Below, piece by piece: positions 10,977-22,949 of a stretch of 64,000 nucleotides of DNA; position 1 is the stretch's first letter, and every line of letters starts with the position of its first letter. The notes under the pieces are model-generated. The model did no database searches. It was not told the DNA's origin and saw only the letters and a list, made by a program, of their open reading frames with translations. The stretch covers positions 434,001-498,000 of the forward strand of contig NW_006281105.1 of NCBI RefSeq assembly GCF_000203795.2, read 5' to 3'. The stretch is from Batrachochytrium dendrobatidis JAM81. Its lineage: Eukaryota > Chytridiomycota > Chytridiomycetes > Rhizophydiales. Made by a program: the position numbers and the translations under genes.

Positions 10977-13900
10977 ATGTCGCTGGCTCAGGATCAGGAT
11001 TTGTTGGTAACACCATTTGCTTTAGAATACGCAACCATTTATAGTCTGGATTCTGGTAGAATGACCATTACACAAGAGTGTAAACACTGGCATATTCCTT
11101 GTATAAAATATAGTATCTGATGTAGACTGCAACAGACTTTTAAAATAAACAGTAGAAGCAATAGTATTACACAAGTCTTTGAGAGTGACTTGTGCAGTCT
11201 GGATATTCTTGCAGTCAATCTTTTATAGTTTGAATCCTCTGCATGCAGTCCATTCCTCTTATTCTATCAACACAATCCATTGAAATTGTATTTTATGGCT
11301 ATTCTGCATTCACTTATCAACTTAAATGTACTTTAGATATACAAGCTTCGTCTTGGACTGCTCAATACACGCGAATCTGTTGCTCAGCGCATTGTAACGA
11401 TGCCTAAAAAAGACGAGTACGAATACATATCTGCAATGATACCTCGCATGGCTGCATGCGCGGCTGTTCAGGATGATACGGGTGGATCTACCTATGGTCT
11501 TTTTCGACCTCAGAATGGCCCCCGAAGAAAAACTATGCATTTTCAAGAGGCCAGTGGTCCTGATCATGAACATATAGGCTCCACTACTATTTCTAGTCAT
11601 GCGGATCTGACTAAGCGATCAAATGGCTCTTTGGGAACAATATTTCAAGGTGGTAATTCCACAGCATCTCGTGGGGCATCTGTAGCTATGGGTTCGTTTG
11701 CCAGACTTACTGACGATCCCCAATATCAGCGCTCCGCCATAGAAGGATCGACATCTTCTGCTGTTGCTCAACGCGGACTAGTAAAACTGCTAGATTCTAT
11801 TTTACGACCCTGTCAAGCATCTTCTGCTGCTACGACAACTGTTATTCCTAGTAATGCACCATCTAGCCGAAATCCCTTGGCTTCAACTGCTCTGCAAACA
11901 ATTCTGCATACAACATCGGAAAACTTTAAAGGGTTGGCAACTTCTCACAAAAACTTGCATCAGGTGAATCATGTAGAGTCAACACCATCAGTGATTCAAA
12001 ATTTTAATATAAAAAGTACTACAACAAATTCTGATACTCTCCCCGTCGGTTCAACTACTTCTGTTCCTGTAGTACCATCCACTCGTGTCACGACAAAATT
12101 TCCTTGTCCACCATCTCCAGTGGCAGCTGGACTACCAGAAGCTTCCGTTCCGAAACCTCCGGCTACCCATGCAACAGAAAGGGTATATGATAGACGTAAT
12201 GTTCATGCAGACGGTGTCCGTGGTAATTTTCAACGTAATGCAAGTTCATCTTTCAGTAAAGATGAGCTTAAAAAATCAGTACCCAAAGTACCCGCTACTT
12301 TAAGATCACCACCTGCTAAAGATCAAGCAATACATTGTAATTTTCCTGAACGGCAAAGTCATCAAAGATCCAACTCTGAACCTGGAAATGTCCGCACTGT
12401 GCAGCCTCTTCCACATTGTCGTTCTTTTAATAATGAAATTCCAGAGGAAAATATGGGCGGTTTGGATAATTCGCCTGACAGAGCCGATTCTGTCAAAGCA
12501 GAAAGTACCCCACAGAGCTACCCAGTATCAGTAGAACCATCCGAATTAATTTTGGAAGATCAGATCCATGACATATCTTTTGAAGCAATGTATGTATTGT
12601 GAATTTTTGATGATGTTTTGTTGTATACAATTACCTGTTTGAATGTACATGCAAGAAACTGATAAGCTTTGAAATTACACTTTTTTTAATTTGCATACTA
12701 TTACAGTGAAGACCAGCTTTCAGCAGAGAACGACTCAACTGAATTTGAGGAACAAGGAATTGACTTGGATGCTGTGAAACTGGTTGTTGTGCACAATAAA
12801 ACTGATGCTCCTAGTTTGGATGTCAACTCCGAGCAGACCAATACGCATAAAACCACATCGTATCCGGCTGGGGTTACATCAACTAGCACCGCTAAATCTA
12901 TACCTTTGGATGCTACAGTAGCACAAGTCATGCCCACTCCTAATCCCGTGATAACTTCTACTGATCAACTCAAAGGAGCGCAGTCTGAAGCACAGGTAGC
13001 CGCTTCGATAGTTTCTGTTGACAAATCTGATGAACATTCCAATCCTCTTTTAGGTGCAGCCACTACATCGCAGAGTATGTTTACAAAACAGTCTTTATCA
13101 CCTACAAAAGTCACGCAATTTTCCTATGGCAGTCAACTCAGTATTGGTTCTTCGGATCTACTTGATTATACCACACAACTACATGAACAAAAACACATCT
13201 CTGCTTTATCTGCCATGATGGACAAAAAATCCAGTAAAATCAATCCTTTTGCACAAACATATGCTATTTTTAGCGGGAAATCCGATGGCAATCCCATGAG
13301 ATTGCAAATGTTTCTACCATTTAGTCAAGACCCACTCAAACCGCTTTTTGTGTCAGTAAAGCAAGACGCATCTGTCGAAGAAGTGATTGGATATACATTG
13401 TTTGAGTACTTTGATGCAGCACGACAGCCCATTTTGCCAGAAAGTGCCTGGCTGATATCTAATTGGAACTTACGGATTGTTGAAGATGATGGAACAATTG
13501 ATGACGACTTTCCAGGTATTAGACTTTTATTACCCAATCCGCATAGTTTTGGCGTCTTACTAGATGATGCAGATCAACACGCTCTTTGTTTGCCAATGCG
13601 TATGAGTTTAAATGACTTGGACTGACTTTTGCTGATGTTTATACTTGAATACTGCAATTAGCACTTGATCGAGCGAGAAAGATTCAAAAGTTTGCATTTG
13701 ACCGCTTTGCATTGTGTGAAACCATCCCAATTGAAGGTAGGTCAGGAATGGTGTGTGGTTGAACTTATAACACCAAATAACCTATAATTTAAAAATGATA
13801 AATAGTAGTCAACCCTAATACTCAAGCTCATGGTACACCCATGGTATCTCACTCCCAGGCTGAGGACGTAAATTCTTCAGCAGGTATCGAGACAGTTTCT

Positions 13901-14964
13901 GGAAGTGCAAGTACTGCTGCAACTGTATATCTCAAGGTGCATCTCTACTCAACATTGGAAGTCAAGCAAACCACCACCATGCAAATGCCTGTCAATATTC
14001 CCATGTCAGAAGTATTTGATCTCATCTGTCGCAAACGAAAATATGATCCCAAAGATTATGTTTTAAAAATGGCGGATACAAAAACAGACGTGCAGTTGGA
14101 CAAGACACTAGCGCAGCTTGAAGCTATCGAGTTTTGTGTTTTAAAAAGATCAAGTGGTGGAGGTACAGTAATATAACTGGTTACACTTTTGTAAATGCGG
14201 CAAGTTTTTTTGAGTCGCAATACACTGTTCTAACACAAATGCAACGCGACTATAATCAATATTTGCTTTATTAAATCATTTTTAGCTGGAGATATCTTTT
14301 TGCGACCACCCGATGAGCCTACGGATGAGGATGCAGACGACAGATTGTTTTTAACAACCGAAGATTTGAGATCTGTTTACAAGGTATAGGAGTGCTTGTG
14401 TTGCCAATTCTGCTGGTTATTGAAAATTTTGGTGCCAAGAATGTGGTTTAAGCTATATGCTGATACACTTTTTGATACTTTAGCAATATTCTGTGATTTA
14501 TAAGCATCTTATGGGTAGACACGAGCGTAACCTCACTATCGATGGTGAATATATTCACTTGGTTGCTTCGGAAGGAAAGGCTTTGTTTGATATGGGAAAA
14601 ACGACTGTAAGTTGTAGGTTCACAAACATGCATACACTGTATTTTTGATTTTAATTTGCTTGATGTGCATTTTATTTTGAATAGAATTCGTTTCATGTTA
14701 GCGCTGTTGTATCGTGCAAGCAAATTAAAAAAAAGAGTGCCAATTTCAAGCTAATTGTTCGACGAAATCATGATGCAAAAGTATATGATCTTGAAGCTGT
14801 CAGCGATGCAGATGCTCGTAAGCAACTCTTGTTTCTATCTACAATGTTTTGAATAGGATACTAATGATGGGTGAAACGACTTTTTTAATCTAGGCAATAT
14901 TTGCATGCGAGTTACGGCTATGCACCAATTGATACAGATTTCCTCTGGCATTGAGAATTCCTGA
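10977..14964 (+). CDS. SIN1: SIN1/Avo1-like TORC2 subunit
   Basis: Nine exons: 10977-11006, 11337-12589, 12707-13515, 13662-13736, 13809-14162, 14286-14383, 14484-14606, 14685-14817 and 14894-14964, 981 aa. The 30-base first exon (MSLAQDQDLL) joins IYKLRLGLLNTRE to rebuild the conserved SIN1 N-terminus. A long Ser/Thr/Pro-rich disordered region follows (about residues 60-600). The CRIM domain covers about residues 600-730 and crosses an intron at DDDFPA/LDRARKIQKFAFDRFALCE. A Raf-like Ras-binding domain follows (YLKVHLYSTLEVKQTTTMQM...). The C-terminus is a PH domain (QYSVIYKHLMGRHERNLTIDG through FKLIVRRNHDAKVYDLEA). SIN1 links TORC2 to AGC-kinase substrates through CRIM and to membranes through PH. 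Domain order is exactly that of the family. Confidence 0.9.
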
Positions 14965-15667
14965 ATGTCTAATAGCTTGAATTTTTGATTTGCATTTATA
15001 TAAAAGTTCAAGTCATGGCCAAGCAATTATTTGTACCCAGTTTCGATATTTAATTGTTTAAAAACTTGTATGAGAAATGAGAACAGTCATAGTGCAAGGT
15101 ATACTGCTCCATATTGTCAATATCAAACTCTGTTGAATCACTTGATTAAGCCTACCAAATGGATATCCACCCCGCGCCATTACAGTTAGTGACAAAGGGA
15201 TAAGAACGGAGAGATGAATAAGAAAGTGTCAATCATTATCCTTTGATGATGTTGTTTTACAAATATCAGTAGATTGTTTGTCTACTGACTGGAATGGTAG
15301 AATCTTTTATCAGCCGTGTTTCCTGTACCGTGGCGACAATATGGCTTGTTGACACGGTTGATTTGCCAAACGACCTGCTCTTTTGATTACAGAACAATAC
15401 TATTCATTTGGTCTTGTTTTGACGCGAGGGCTTTGGCGTTCCACCTATTTCATAGTACTCTCCAGCCTAAATCAAACATGCAATTTTACAAGCGGATAAT
15501 CCATGTTTTTGAAATGCTGCAATAACAGTCTGCTTGATACTATCAGAATGCTTTCAAAACATGCTGAAATTGGGGTATTGAAATATAATACATTTTTTCG
15601 CGTTCTCATCCTTTGTCTCCATGTGTAAAGGCTGGTAAACTTTTCTACCTGAAACTTCAAATCCGAC
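14965..15667. other. Intergenic region, no gene seen
   Basis: About 700 bp between SIN1 and the next gene. Short open frames at 15026-14835 (-) and 15316-15525 (+) have no supporting similarity or codon pattern. No repeat copy recognised. Confidence 0.4.
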
Positions 15668-18600
15668 ATGTCAACTTTGGATGGTGTAACTGAGTCAAAT
15701 ATCACTGAAAATTTTGTTGCCTATCAAGTGCAACAACAGGCCAAATCATACTTGCCATCATTGAATACTGAAATGGATGATACGCATCTGCATCCAGATA
15801 CTATAGACTTGACAGCTGAGTTGGCTAAAGTGAACCACAACGTGATTGAAATTGACTCACTGAAGCTAGACACCAACCCTATTATGAAATCAGACGCAAT
15901 AAACCAAAGCTTATTTTTTACTCACGATCCAGCAAAGGAAGTTTCGACTTTAGATATACAGCATACCCTCGTTTGTTCGAATTCAGAGCCCACTCAATAT
16001 TCACTCTATTTAATTGCATCACAAGACGAATGTTTGCCCCAACAAATCAAAATTGAATCAGTGTCAACTCCAGATGTATCTGTTCAAATTTTGCAAAATG
16101 ATATTACTGTTCCAACTCCACCATCTGTACAGCCTTTGCATTCGAATCCAGCTAGTAGACCTACTCATTCTTCATCATTTCATAATGGTCTTTCATGGGC
16201 TCGTCAACGATCATACAAATTAGCGCAAACAAACATGAGCGATTCGACAAAATTATTGGAGCTAAAAAATAATCTTTTACACGATCGGCCACTAAATCAA
16301 AATAGTGCAGCTACTTTGCATGATCATGACTGCGATACCAATTCAAAATCATCCGCGTTGATTGCATCACATCCTTCTTTTGAGCCAAAGCCTATCTTTC
16401 ACTCACATCTGATTGAACAAGAAATCCATTCTACGCATGAGGGGTTTCAGGATATTCCACTGCAAAAAGTGGTAGATATTGACGGTGTTGCTCATACTTT
16501 GATGACCAGTCGATCTCGACTGACATCTCCATTGCCAGAAACTGCTGAAGATGAAAGCCCATCATTTATATCGATGCGACACTCCGTTCCAACTCGATTG
16601 CACGCTAATCCAAAAGAACTGCCAATGATCTTCTCATCAAAAATCGCCACAGGACCAACGTATACGTCTCGTTCATTTTCAGAGCCTAAAATGGCTGAAT
16701 ATTTGATTAAAAGGGTGGATGATGTATCATTTAAAGAGTCTGTTCCAGTCATCTCTGTTACAACTGAAATAGATGCTATACAAAACGATAATAGTATACG
16801 TACCAGTGTTTTTTATGATCCAATCCAGCTCGATAGCAATGTTGACAAAGCAGATGACCTACACACTAATTTTTCTGTTCAAGTTATGATACCTGCTCAA
16901 ACTACTCAAGACAATGATTATCAAGTCATACACTCAACTGATACCACTCGTGATGTGTCTAGTATGAAAGCTACACCTTTAGAATCTACATCTGCTCTTG
17001 GCGCTGTTAAAAAAAGGGTTCAAAGTAAACTACCTGTTGCATCTACTAATGTTAAACAGCTCGATCAATGCGATGGCTCAAGGAATGTATACGGATATGT
17101 TCAAGATCGTTCGGATATGTGCCAAGCCACGAAAATGACTCAAAAAATACCAAGCCGCATCCCTGTTTGGAGTTGTCGCAGAGTTTCACACCTGTCTAAT
17201 GTAGATCTCCAGAAAACCCAACGTGCGGAAAATGACCCAACACGCTACTTGAACAGCAGTACCAAAGTAGATATGATTCATAACGCAATAGACTTGAAAG
17301 TCAAACCCCAAGAAATCAATGGCAGTCAAGATGATAAGCATGGTAACACTCTAATCAACGATATACTAGACAACACAGCACAGTTTAAATCAAACTCATT
17401 TGCGCAATTATATCAAAAACCGTCACTGTCAATCCAGCAATCCAATCAGATTTTAATTGAAAGCCGATCAAGTCAAAATAACACTGATTCATTGCCTACA
17501 TTGGATATCAATCCGACTTTGGAGAGGCCAGGAGCAAGGGAAGGAGTATCTAGAAAAAGTGTTCAGAAATTGTCACAGCATCTTAAAAAGCTTTCAAAAC
17601 AGAAATCAAAAGTAAAAACAAATCCGAGTCATCATTTCAATGATGGAGTTATTCTTCCCTATGGCAATTACATGCTACTTACAAGACATGGTTTGTATAT
17701 TCGCGATCCGAATTTAAAGGGAAATCAGTCCAAAATTCCACTCCAGCCCAATGAAAACAGTACCACTCTAATGCAATGGTATCAAGATATGTATCAGTCC
17801 AAAATTGGTCCGTGTCTTCCGCCACTTGAAAAACGACCCATATCAGACCGTTTAAGACAGCGATTTTACAATAATCATTCTGATCAACACAAACCAGACA
17901 ATCTCTTGTCTAGATATATCCAGCCTCTTCCAATTTCTAGAAGCTCCTTTTTAATCAAAAAACCCTTGGCAAAAAGCATAGGCTCGTTTAGATTTAGACA
18001 TTATACCGCACGATGTGATTGCAGACAATGCATAGATTTGGGTTCTACGTCTGTCAACCCTTGCACGTTTTTAAAGCATGTGTCAGAGTTACAAAGTGGA
18101 TGTATTGACCAAAGTAGTAATGCTGAAGCATTATCCCCATCGTTTAATATATCACATCCGTGCCATAAAATGTATGGTGTGTCGGGAAATGTGCACTGGC
18201 GGGAACAAGCTTTGCGCGATTTGAAAAGGCAACAGATTGCGAGTCCTGAATGCAACAACTTTGTAAAGTCAGATGACGTATATCAAAAAAGTGATTTCAT
18301 TCAAGGCAATTGTAGTCATCAGGATGGAGAGAATTTTTCATTTTGGTTACCTGATACATCTGAATCAATTAAGCAAGATAAAGCGCATTGTTTGAATCGA
18401 TGCACAAGGCTGGAGTCTGCACAGGAAGTACACGCAGATCCAAACGCTCAAATTTTGCTGGTTCATTTGGATCAACTTGCAAGCAAGCATCCGCTTCCTT
18501 GGCATATCCAGCAAGATCATCAGCAGCAATTCTGTAGCCACTATAAGCAGTTGCCTTCATCTAAACAACACAATCGTCATGTAGTACCACGTATTCCATT

Positions 18601-18748
18601 ATTAATGCATTACAAAAATACAACATCTCTTTTAGATTCGTCACCGATTGATCAGAATAGATATAAAACCAATCACAGATCACCTATCGTTGTACCAAAA
18701 ATGCTAGGAAATCGATTTATGGTTGGCAAGGATTTAAACCGAGTGTAA
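15668..18748 (+). CDS. 1026-residue orphan protein, largely disordered
   Basis: Single uninterrupted frame from an ATG at 15668 to a TAA at 18746-18748. I do not recognise a family. Residues 1-650 are Ser/Thr/Asp/Asn/Gln-rich with few hydrophobic runs. A basic Lys-rich segment (QHLKKLSKQKSKVK, about 630-645) leads into the best-structured part: GVILPYGNYMLLTRHGLYI then MQWYQDMYQSKIGPCLPPLEK and RPISDRLRQRFYNN (about 650-740). A Cys/His-containing stretch follows (HYTARCDCRQCIDLG ... PCTFLKHV ... SHPCHKMYG, about 775-840) that could bind metal but fits no named finger. The tail is His/Gln-rich. Such a length without introns is unusual here, since most neighbours have 3-12 exons. Function is unknown. 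Confidence 0.7.
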   Translation: MSTLDGVTESNITENFVAYQVQQQAKSYLPSLNTEMDDTHLHPDTIDLTAELAKVNHNVIEIDSLKLDTNPIMKSDAINQSLFFTHDPAKEVSTLDIQHTLVCSNSEPTQYSLYLIASQDECLPQQIKIESVSTPDVSVQILQNDITVPTPPSVQPLHSNPASRPTHSSSFHNGLSWARQRSYKLAQTNMSDSTKLLELKNNLLHDRPLNQNSAATLHDHDCDTNSKSSALIASHPSFEPKPIFHSHLIEQEIHSTHEGFQDIPLQKVVDIDGVAHTLMTSRSRLTSPLPETAEDESPSFISMRHSVPTRLHANPKELPMIFSSKIATGPTYTSRSFSEPKMAEYLIKRVDDVSFKESVPVISVTTEIDAIQNDNSIRTSVFYDPIQLDSNVDKADDLHTNFSVQVMIPAQTTQDNDYQVIHSTDTTRDVSSMKATPLESTSALGAVKKRVQSKLPVASTNVKQLDQCDGSRNVYGYVQDRSDMCQATKMTQKIPSRIPVWSCRRVSHLSNVDLQKTQRAENDPTRYLNSSTKVDMIHNAIDLKVKPQEINGSQDDKHGNTLINDILDNTAQFKSNSFAQLYQKPSLSIQQSNQILIESRSSQNNTDSLPTLDINPTLERPGAREGVSRKSVQKLSQHLKKLSKQKSKVKTNPSHHFNDGVILPYGNYMLLTRHGLYIRDPNLKGNQSKIPLQPNENSTTLMQWYQDMYQSKIGPCLPPLEKRPISDRLRQRFYNNHSDQHKPDNLLSRYIQPLPISRSSFLIKKPLAKSIGSFRFRHYTARCDCRQCIDLGSTSVNPCTFLKHVSELQSGCIDQSSNAEALSPSFNISHPCHKMYGVSGNVHWREQALRDLKRQQIASPECNNFVKSDDVYQKSDFIQGNCSHQDGENFSFWLPDTSESIKQDKAHCLNRCTRLESAQEVHADPNAQILLVHLDQLASKHPLPWHIQQDHQQQFCSHYKQLPSSKQHNRHVVPRIPLLMHYKNTTSLLDSSPIDQNRYKTNHRSPIVVPKMLGNRFMVGKDLNRV

Positions 18749-19421
18749 CGAGCATGTGTTACAGCGATATTTACACAATAAATCACTTGTGTATTCTGTT
18801 TCAGAATAAACAATGGCCAACTATTCATTGCACTTTTTTTTACTAAATTGACTATTTTTTAAACGCAACAGTCGTCATAGGATGCACATATAATCAGATC
18901 ATAGTTTTGAACTGAGATGATCATTTTTGGCATAGCCATACGTGTACAATCACCAGATTCATCCAATCACCAAGAAAAAGGCTATAGACGCAATGTTTAG
19001 TAAATGACAACCATCATGTCATGAGACCAACACGCCATTTAGTGTTCTATTTTACATGAATAGGATTGTAGTAGTTTAAATGCCATTTAGCATGAGTACC
19101 AAACGATTTTGGATCAGTTGAGAATTCATTTCGATAAAGACGTTCAAAAAATAGGTTTTAATGAATAGGGCATTGAGAAGTCAGTATAAATGGACGCATC
19201 GATACACTAGATGCCTGCAAATCGCTGCTCCCGCTCAGCTTCCTTTTTATGCATAAGAAACTAGATTACATTGTAATGAAAAGAGAATCGGATTTAAAAA
19301 AAAGTAAAATGCCAAACGATTGCAGCATCGTTGATTCGGTCGTATTATAAAAATAGAAATGTTAGTTGAGCACTAGAATGGGACCAATAGGATATCCGAT
19401 TGGTTTAGATCAACGTCCAGC
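18749..19421. other. Convergent intergenic region with a repeat copy
   Basis: About 670 bp between the 3' ends of the orphan gene and the V-ATPase f gene. It contains the repeat copy at 18895-19070. The remaining ~350 bp is AT-rich with nothing I can call. Confidence 0.45.
18895..19070 (+). repeat. Dispersed MITE-like repeat, right terminus present
   Basis: Carries the internal blocks ATAGTTTTGAACTGAGAT, CATAGCCATACGTGTACAAT and CACCAGATTCATCC, then TTTAGTAAATGACA and CATGTCATGAGACCA. It ends in a degenerate terminal motif TATTTTACATGAATAGG at 19049-19065. The left terminus is missing. Same order of blocks as 1590-2053 and 8044-8324. Confidence 0.55.
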
Positions 19422-19883
19422 TCATGTTGAAAAACAAGCTTCCTTCAAAAACTGTTCGTTTGCTCCAATTGACATCAATGCATTCATTCTTAAAGACTTG
19501 CAATCCATTACCTGGAACAAATAGAATCCAGAAAGAACAAAATAGATAAGGGCTGCAATGTAACAGCCCCTGGCGACAGCTGCTGGGTCATTAGGAGCAT
19601 TTGGACCTTCAATGAATTCCTCATATCCAGAATGGTAAAGTGAGCCCAGACCCAGCTATAAAACAAGCAGGTTTATTCAGAATAGATATCAAAGGTATGA
19701 GTTTCCGGTTCAAAAGCAGTGGACATGCCAATAGGCTGCTCTTTCAGCAAGCCGAGCAATGAACAGTCAAGGATTAATGTGTTGCAACTGCAGTAGAAAG
19801 GTGTTTACCAAGATAATAACACCGCATATGCTGGTGATTCCCCACACAACAGCAGAACCTTGACTAACGAATATGAGCCTCAT
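19422..19883 (-). CDS. V-ATPase subunit f / RNase K family protein
   Basis: Three exons: 19883-19809, 19655-19512 and 19451-19422, about 82 aa, close to yeast Ypr170w-b (85 aa). The protein starts MRLIFVSQGSAVVWGITS. The first membrane helix is VVWGITSICGVIILGLGSL. A short lumenal loop with EGPNAPNDPAAVARG follows, then the second helix CYIAALIYFVLSGFYLFQ. The NDP..AVA..CYIAAL..Y core is the signature of RNASEK and the yeast Vo f subunit. It is a small membrane component of the vacuolar proton pump. The last nine codons rely on a 60-base intron. Without that splice the frame also stays open, giving a longer tail, so the exact C-terminus is uncertain. Too short and split to appear as a long open frame. 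Confidence 0.75.
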
Positions 19884-20354
19884 GGGTGTAGTTGGCTGTT
19901 GGGGTAAAAGTATAGCAATGCAGCATCGCGCTTCCAGTCTGGTCCAATTGCAAGTAGTTCAAGGGTTGACAATTCAGCTGTTAGGGCGGTTGGATTGGAT
20001 TGGATTTAAAACTAGTTTTAAACTAGTTTAGAACTAAAATCATGGCAGTTTCCTTTTAAAACAGTTTCTTTATTAGAAAGTACGAGTCAATAAAATAAGA
20101 TTCATGCTCGGTTTCCTATTCGAGGTCAAAAGAAATAAAAGCTAAATGTTTACAAATGCCCATTCTTGATATATGTAGAATGCAGTTTGGGGTAAATAAA
20201 TCTATGAAATGAAACAAAATATAGTCGCTGGTCATAATCCAAAGATGGGTAAAATCATGAATCGTCCAATGTGCCAGTCTTTTTTCGGATCTATGGTTTC
20301 AATAGTATTGGCAAATCAGTGGTCTGTCAGTCAAAACTCCATCATATAATTATT
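19884..20354. other. Intergenic region with an AT-rich palindrome
   Basis: About 470 bp between the V-ATPase f start and the acetyltransferase stop. It holds tandem TTGGA units (about 19988-20005) directly followed by two overlapping AAACTAGTTT palindromes at 20007-20030. No gene seen. Confidence 0.45.
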
Positions 20355-22539
20355 CTACAAAGCATCAACCATACATTGTGGGGACATGACGAATCCAAGT
20401 GATTGGTAAAAAGAAACAACGTCATCCAAAGCATAGAGCAGAATATTCTTGTTGCGTGCTTGTGCAATGTGGAACATTCTAATTTAGAATTTACAAAACA
20501 AGCCATTTTTAAATAAAGCCATGATGAACCCAAAAGTAAATCATACAACTTACCGCTCCATCATGATTTTTCCAAAACCCAAACCACGATACTCTTTTTT
20601 AACTGCCACACTTTCGATCCACATATACTTGCGCATAAAGATATACTCTGCAGATGCAAGAGCCTCGTAGCTGTTGACATCTGCCATGATTTCTGCAGAA
20701 AAATCTTCCTCTGCACAGCCCTCCTTGAGATCCACAAGAATGTTTTGTTCTGCAAAGATTTCAGACATCATTTTTGAAGCCTCTTCAAAAATAGCTTGAA
20801 CAATTGGTTCTTTGGGAGAGGGTTCACCGTGAATAGTTAAAAAAGCTATTTGGTGTCTTGTCTTGTCAGGGAGTTTGTATGTGCGTACAGGTGGTGCGGG
20901 AAGAGTGGATTGATTTCGGTCTTGGTCAAGGTCTTTGATGTATCGTTCAGTGATGTGTAGCATATTTCCCAAGTTTCTAATTTCATTTCCCATTCCAGAA
21001 AGGTATACTGGATTACACAAGGATTAACATGTGTCATGGCAATGTAGACGGTTCAAAATGACATAAGCCAGTAAAAACACTTACATCCTCGACTAGCATA
21101 TATTGCTTGATCGTGAGCAAGACGTTGAAGCTTGGCAGCTTTTTTAAGACGATTCTCGCGTAGCAGTGATGCATCCATGCGGCCATTTTTGCTTTCCGAG
21201 ATTCTTACTCTAAACCATGCATTGCGACGATTATCATTGTGTTCAGCCAAATCATAAAAGTCATTGCCTAATAGATAGTGCATTTCATACATGTGAATTA
21301 TTAAAAGACATGTTAGTCAAGAGTGTACAAGGATCAACAGCAAACACGATTGAGCCAAATTTAATAAAGTCATAGGCACGGCTGATAAAAAGTAGAGATC
21401 CAACCCATGAAATCATTCATCGATATGTGGGATATGGTTAATACGAGTAGCAAACCTTCTTCTTCTTGCAGGTATTTTTCCATTAGTTTTTGGCGCTCGA
21501 TTCGTTTTTGGCCAAACTTTGATATTTTTCGAATGGGTTTAGGCGAGGTGCTGATGGTAGAACAAGTTGATAGAGAATAGGGAGATTGTAGTGATAAACA
21601 AGTGTCGGTATTTCCAGTGTATTGCGGTGAATTCAGAATAGGGATTGAAGGAGAGCGTTGAATATCAGAGCAGAGCAGAGTTGAAACGGGTGGAGAAGGA
21701 TATTGCAAGTCAGCATCAACTTTGGAACAAGCAGGTTTTGTGGGAGTGCATTGGAATGGCGTGATATTATTGACAAGGAAAGTGGTAGTTTGAGATGTTG
21801 GTTCAGAAATCAATTGAGTAGGTTCTATGAGTGGGTAAGTTGATATAGAGAGAGTAGGTGATTCAGTAGAGATGTTTAAAACAATAGCAGATTCATCAAT
21901 TGGTGCTAGTGTATTGTTTGTAGGTTTAAAAGGGAGCGACGCGGTAGATGAAGATGCATCAATGTCAGAGGACAGCAAGGATGTATTGGATTGAGGTTCG
22001 GAATGCTTGGCGATACAAGGGTATGGATCTTGAATGGGTATACTAGCGAGTGAAAAGAGGTTGGACACAGAGCCAGTGTTTGAGATGGGTTTGGTATGAA
22101 CATGTGTTTTAGTAGGAATGCGGGACCAACCTCGTCTTCCAGGTCGTTGATATTTGTAGGGTATCTGAATGCCAGCAGAACAGGCCTGAGAGGGTCTGGA
22201 TAGTAAAGATGGACAAGAGTGTTTCTTATGAGGACTAAAAGCAAAGCCAGTAGTATTACAGATAGGTTTAGCCTTGTGCAAACTGATTGCTTCCGATAAA
22301 GCTGGTCTAGTCTTTAATGACAGTTGGAACCTTGCTTCACGACGCAAGTCTTGCAGGACAGCAAAGCGATATGCCACAGACAATCGAAAGTGACGACGAG
22401 CCGAGTCTTTGAAGTTGTGATGAATATAAGGAACATCTAGAGCCAAGAGAGCAGAACGAGAAGGTTCGATGGGCAGCGAAGCACGACAAACCTCACGCCA
22501 AGACTTGAAAGTCAAGACGGTAGACATGACCGAAGTCAT
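20355..22539 (-). CDS. GNAT acetyltransferase with long disordered N-terminus
   Basis: Four exons: 22539-21456, 21267-21085, 21007-20554 and 20478-20355, 614 aa from the first ATG (MTSVMSTVLTF). Residues 1-360 are Ser/Pro/Thr-rich and basic, with an early motif SARRHFRLSVAYRFAVLQDL that looks helical. A short conserved-looking block follows (NDFYDLAEHNDNRRNAWFRV then a KKAAKLQRLAHDQ helix). The C-terminal ~200 residues are a GNAT fold: the acetyl-CoA pyrophosphate loop reads VKKEYRGLGFGKIMM, matching the R/QxxGxG/A consensus, and NKNILLYALDDVVSFYQSLGF gives the final strand, helix and strand. GNAT enzymes transfer acetyl groups to amines. The substrate cannot be told from the sequence. The exon 1 donor is GTTTGC, a weak site. 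If it is wrong, the N-terminal 360 residues would belong to a separate gene. Confidence 0.7.
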
Positions 22540-22949
22540 TGACAGTTTGAATGGTTGTTGCAATTTGAATGGTTGTTGTAGGTTGTTGCAGATTGTTGCA
22601 GGTTATAGTTTGTCTTGTCTTGGATTGACTTTGTTAGACTCCAAGCCATTACACGTGACTTGAATCCACTTGTTGCTTTCTATTCCATCTGGGAAGAAAC
22701 GTTAGTTTTGTAGTAGAAAACCAACGTTGGATTGTACTCATTCAGTACACACTCTTATTTTACAATCCAACACGCTCTCATTAAAAGTGACTGAAACTGC
22801 TGTTCTTATTCCAACAGATTCATTGTGAATATTGCTTTAAACATTTGTTTTATAAAAATCAGTTAAAAAGCAAGACGAATTGGAAATTGACATTTTATGA
22901 CATTGTGTTGATATTCGCTTAGTTTTATTTTCAACTGCAACCGGATATC
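22540..22949. promoter_or_regulatory. Divergent promoter region with short direct repeats
   Basis: 410 bp between two divergent starts (acetyltransferase and ABCC transporter). Next to the acetyltransferase start lies an 18-bp-period direct repeat of TTTGAATGGTTGTTG (22546-22560 and 22564-22578), then three GTTGTTGCAG-like units to about 22604. The function is unknown; it could be a 5' leader repeat or a binding-site array. Confidence 0.4.

Noticed and set aside
10745..11044. A 99-codon + strand open frame upstream of SIN1
   Set aside because: It begins at a non-ATG codon, has no family similarity, and overlaps the real SIN1 first exon in another frame.
13516..13625. Reading SIN1 exon 3 through to the stop at 13625
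   Set aside because: A GTATTA donor at 13516 joins DDDFP to ALDRARKIQKF, restoring the conserved CRIM sequence; the read-through does not.
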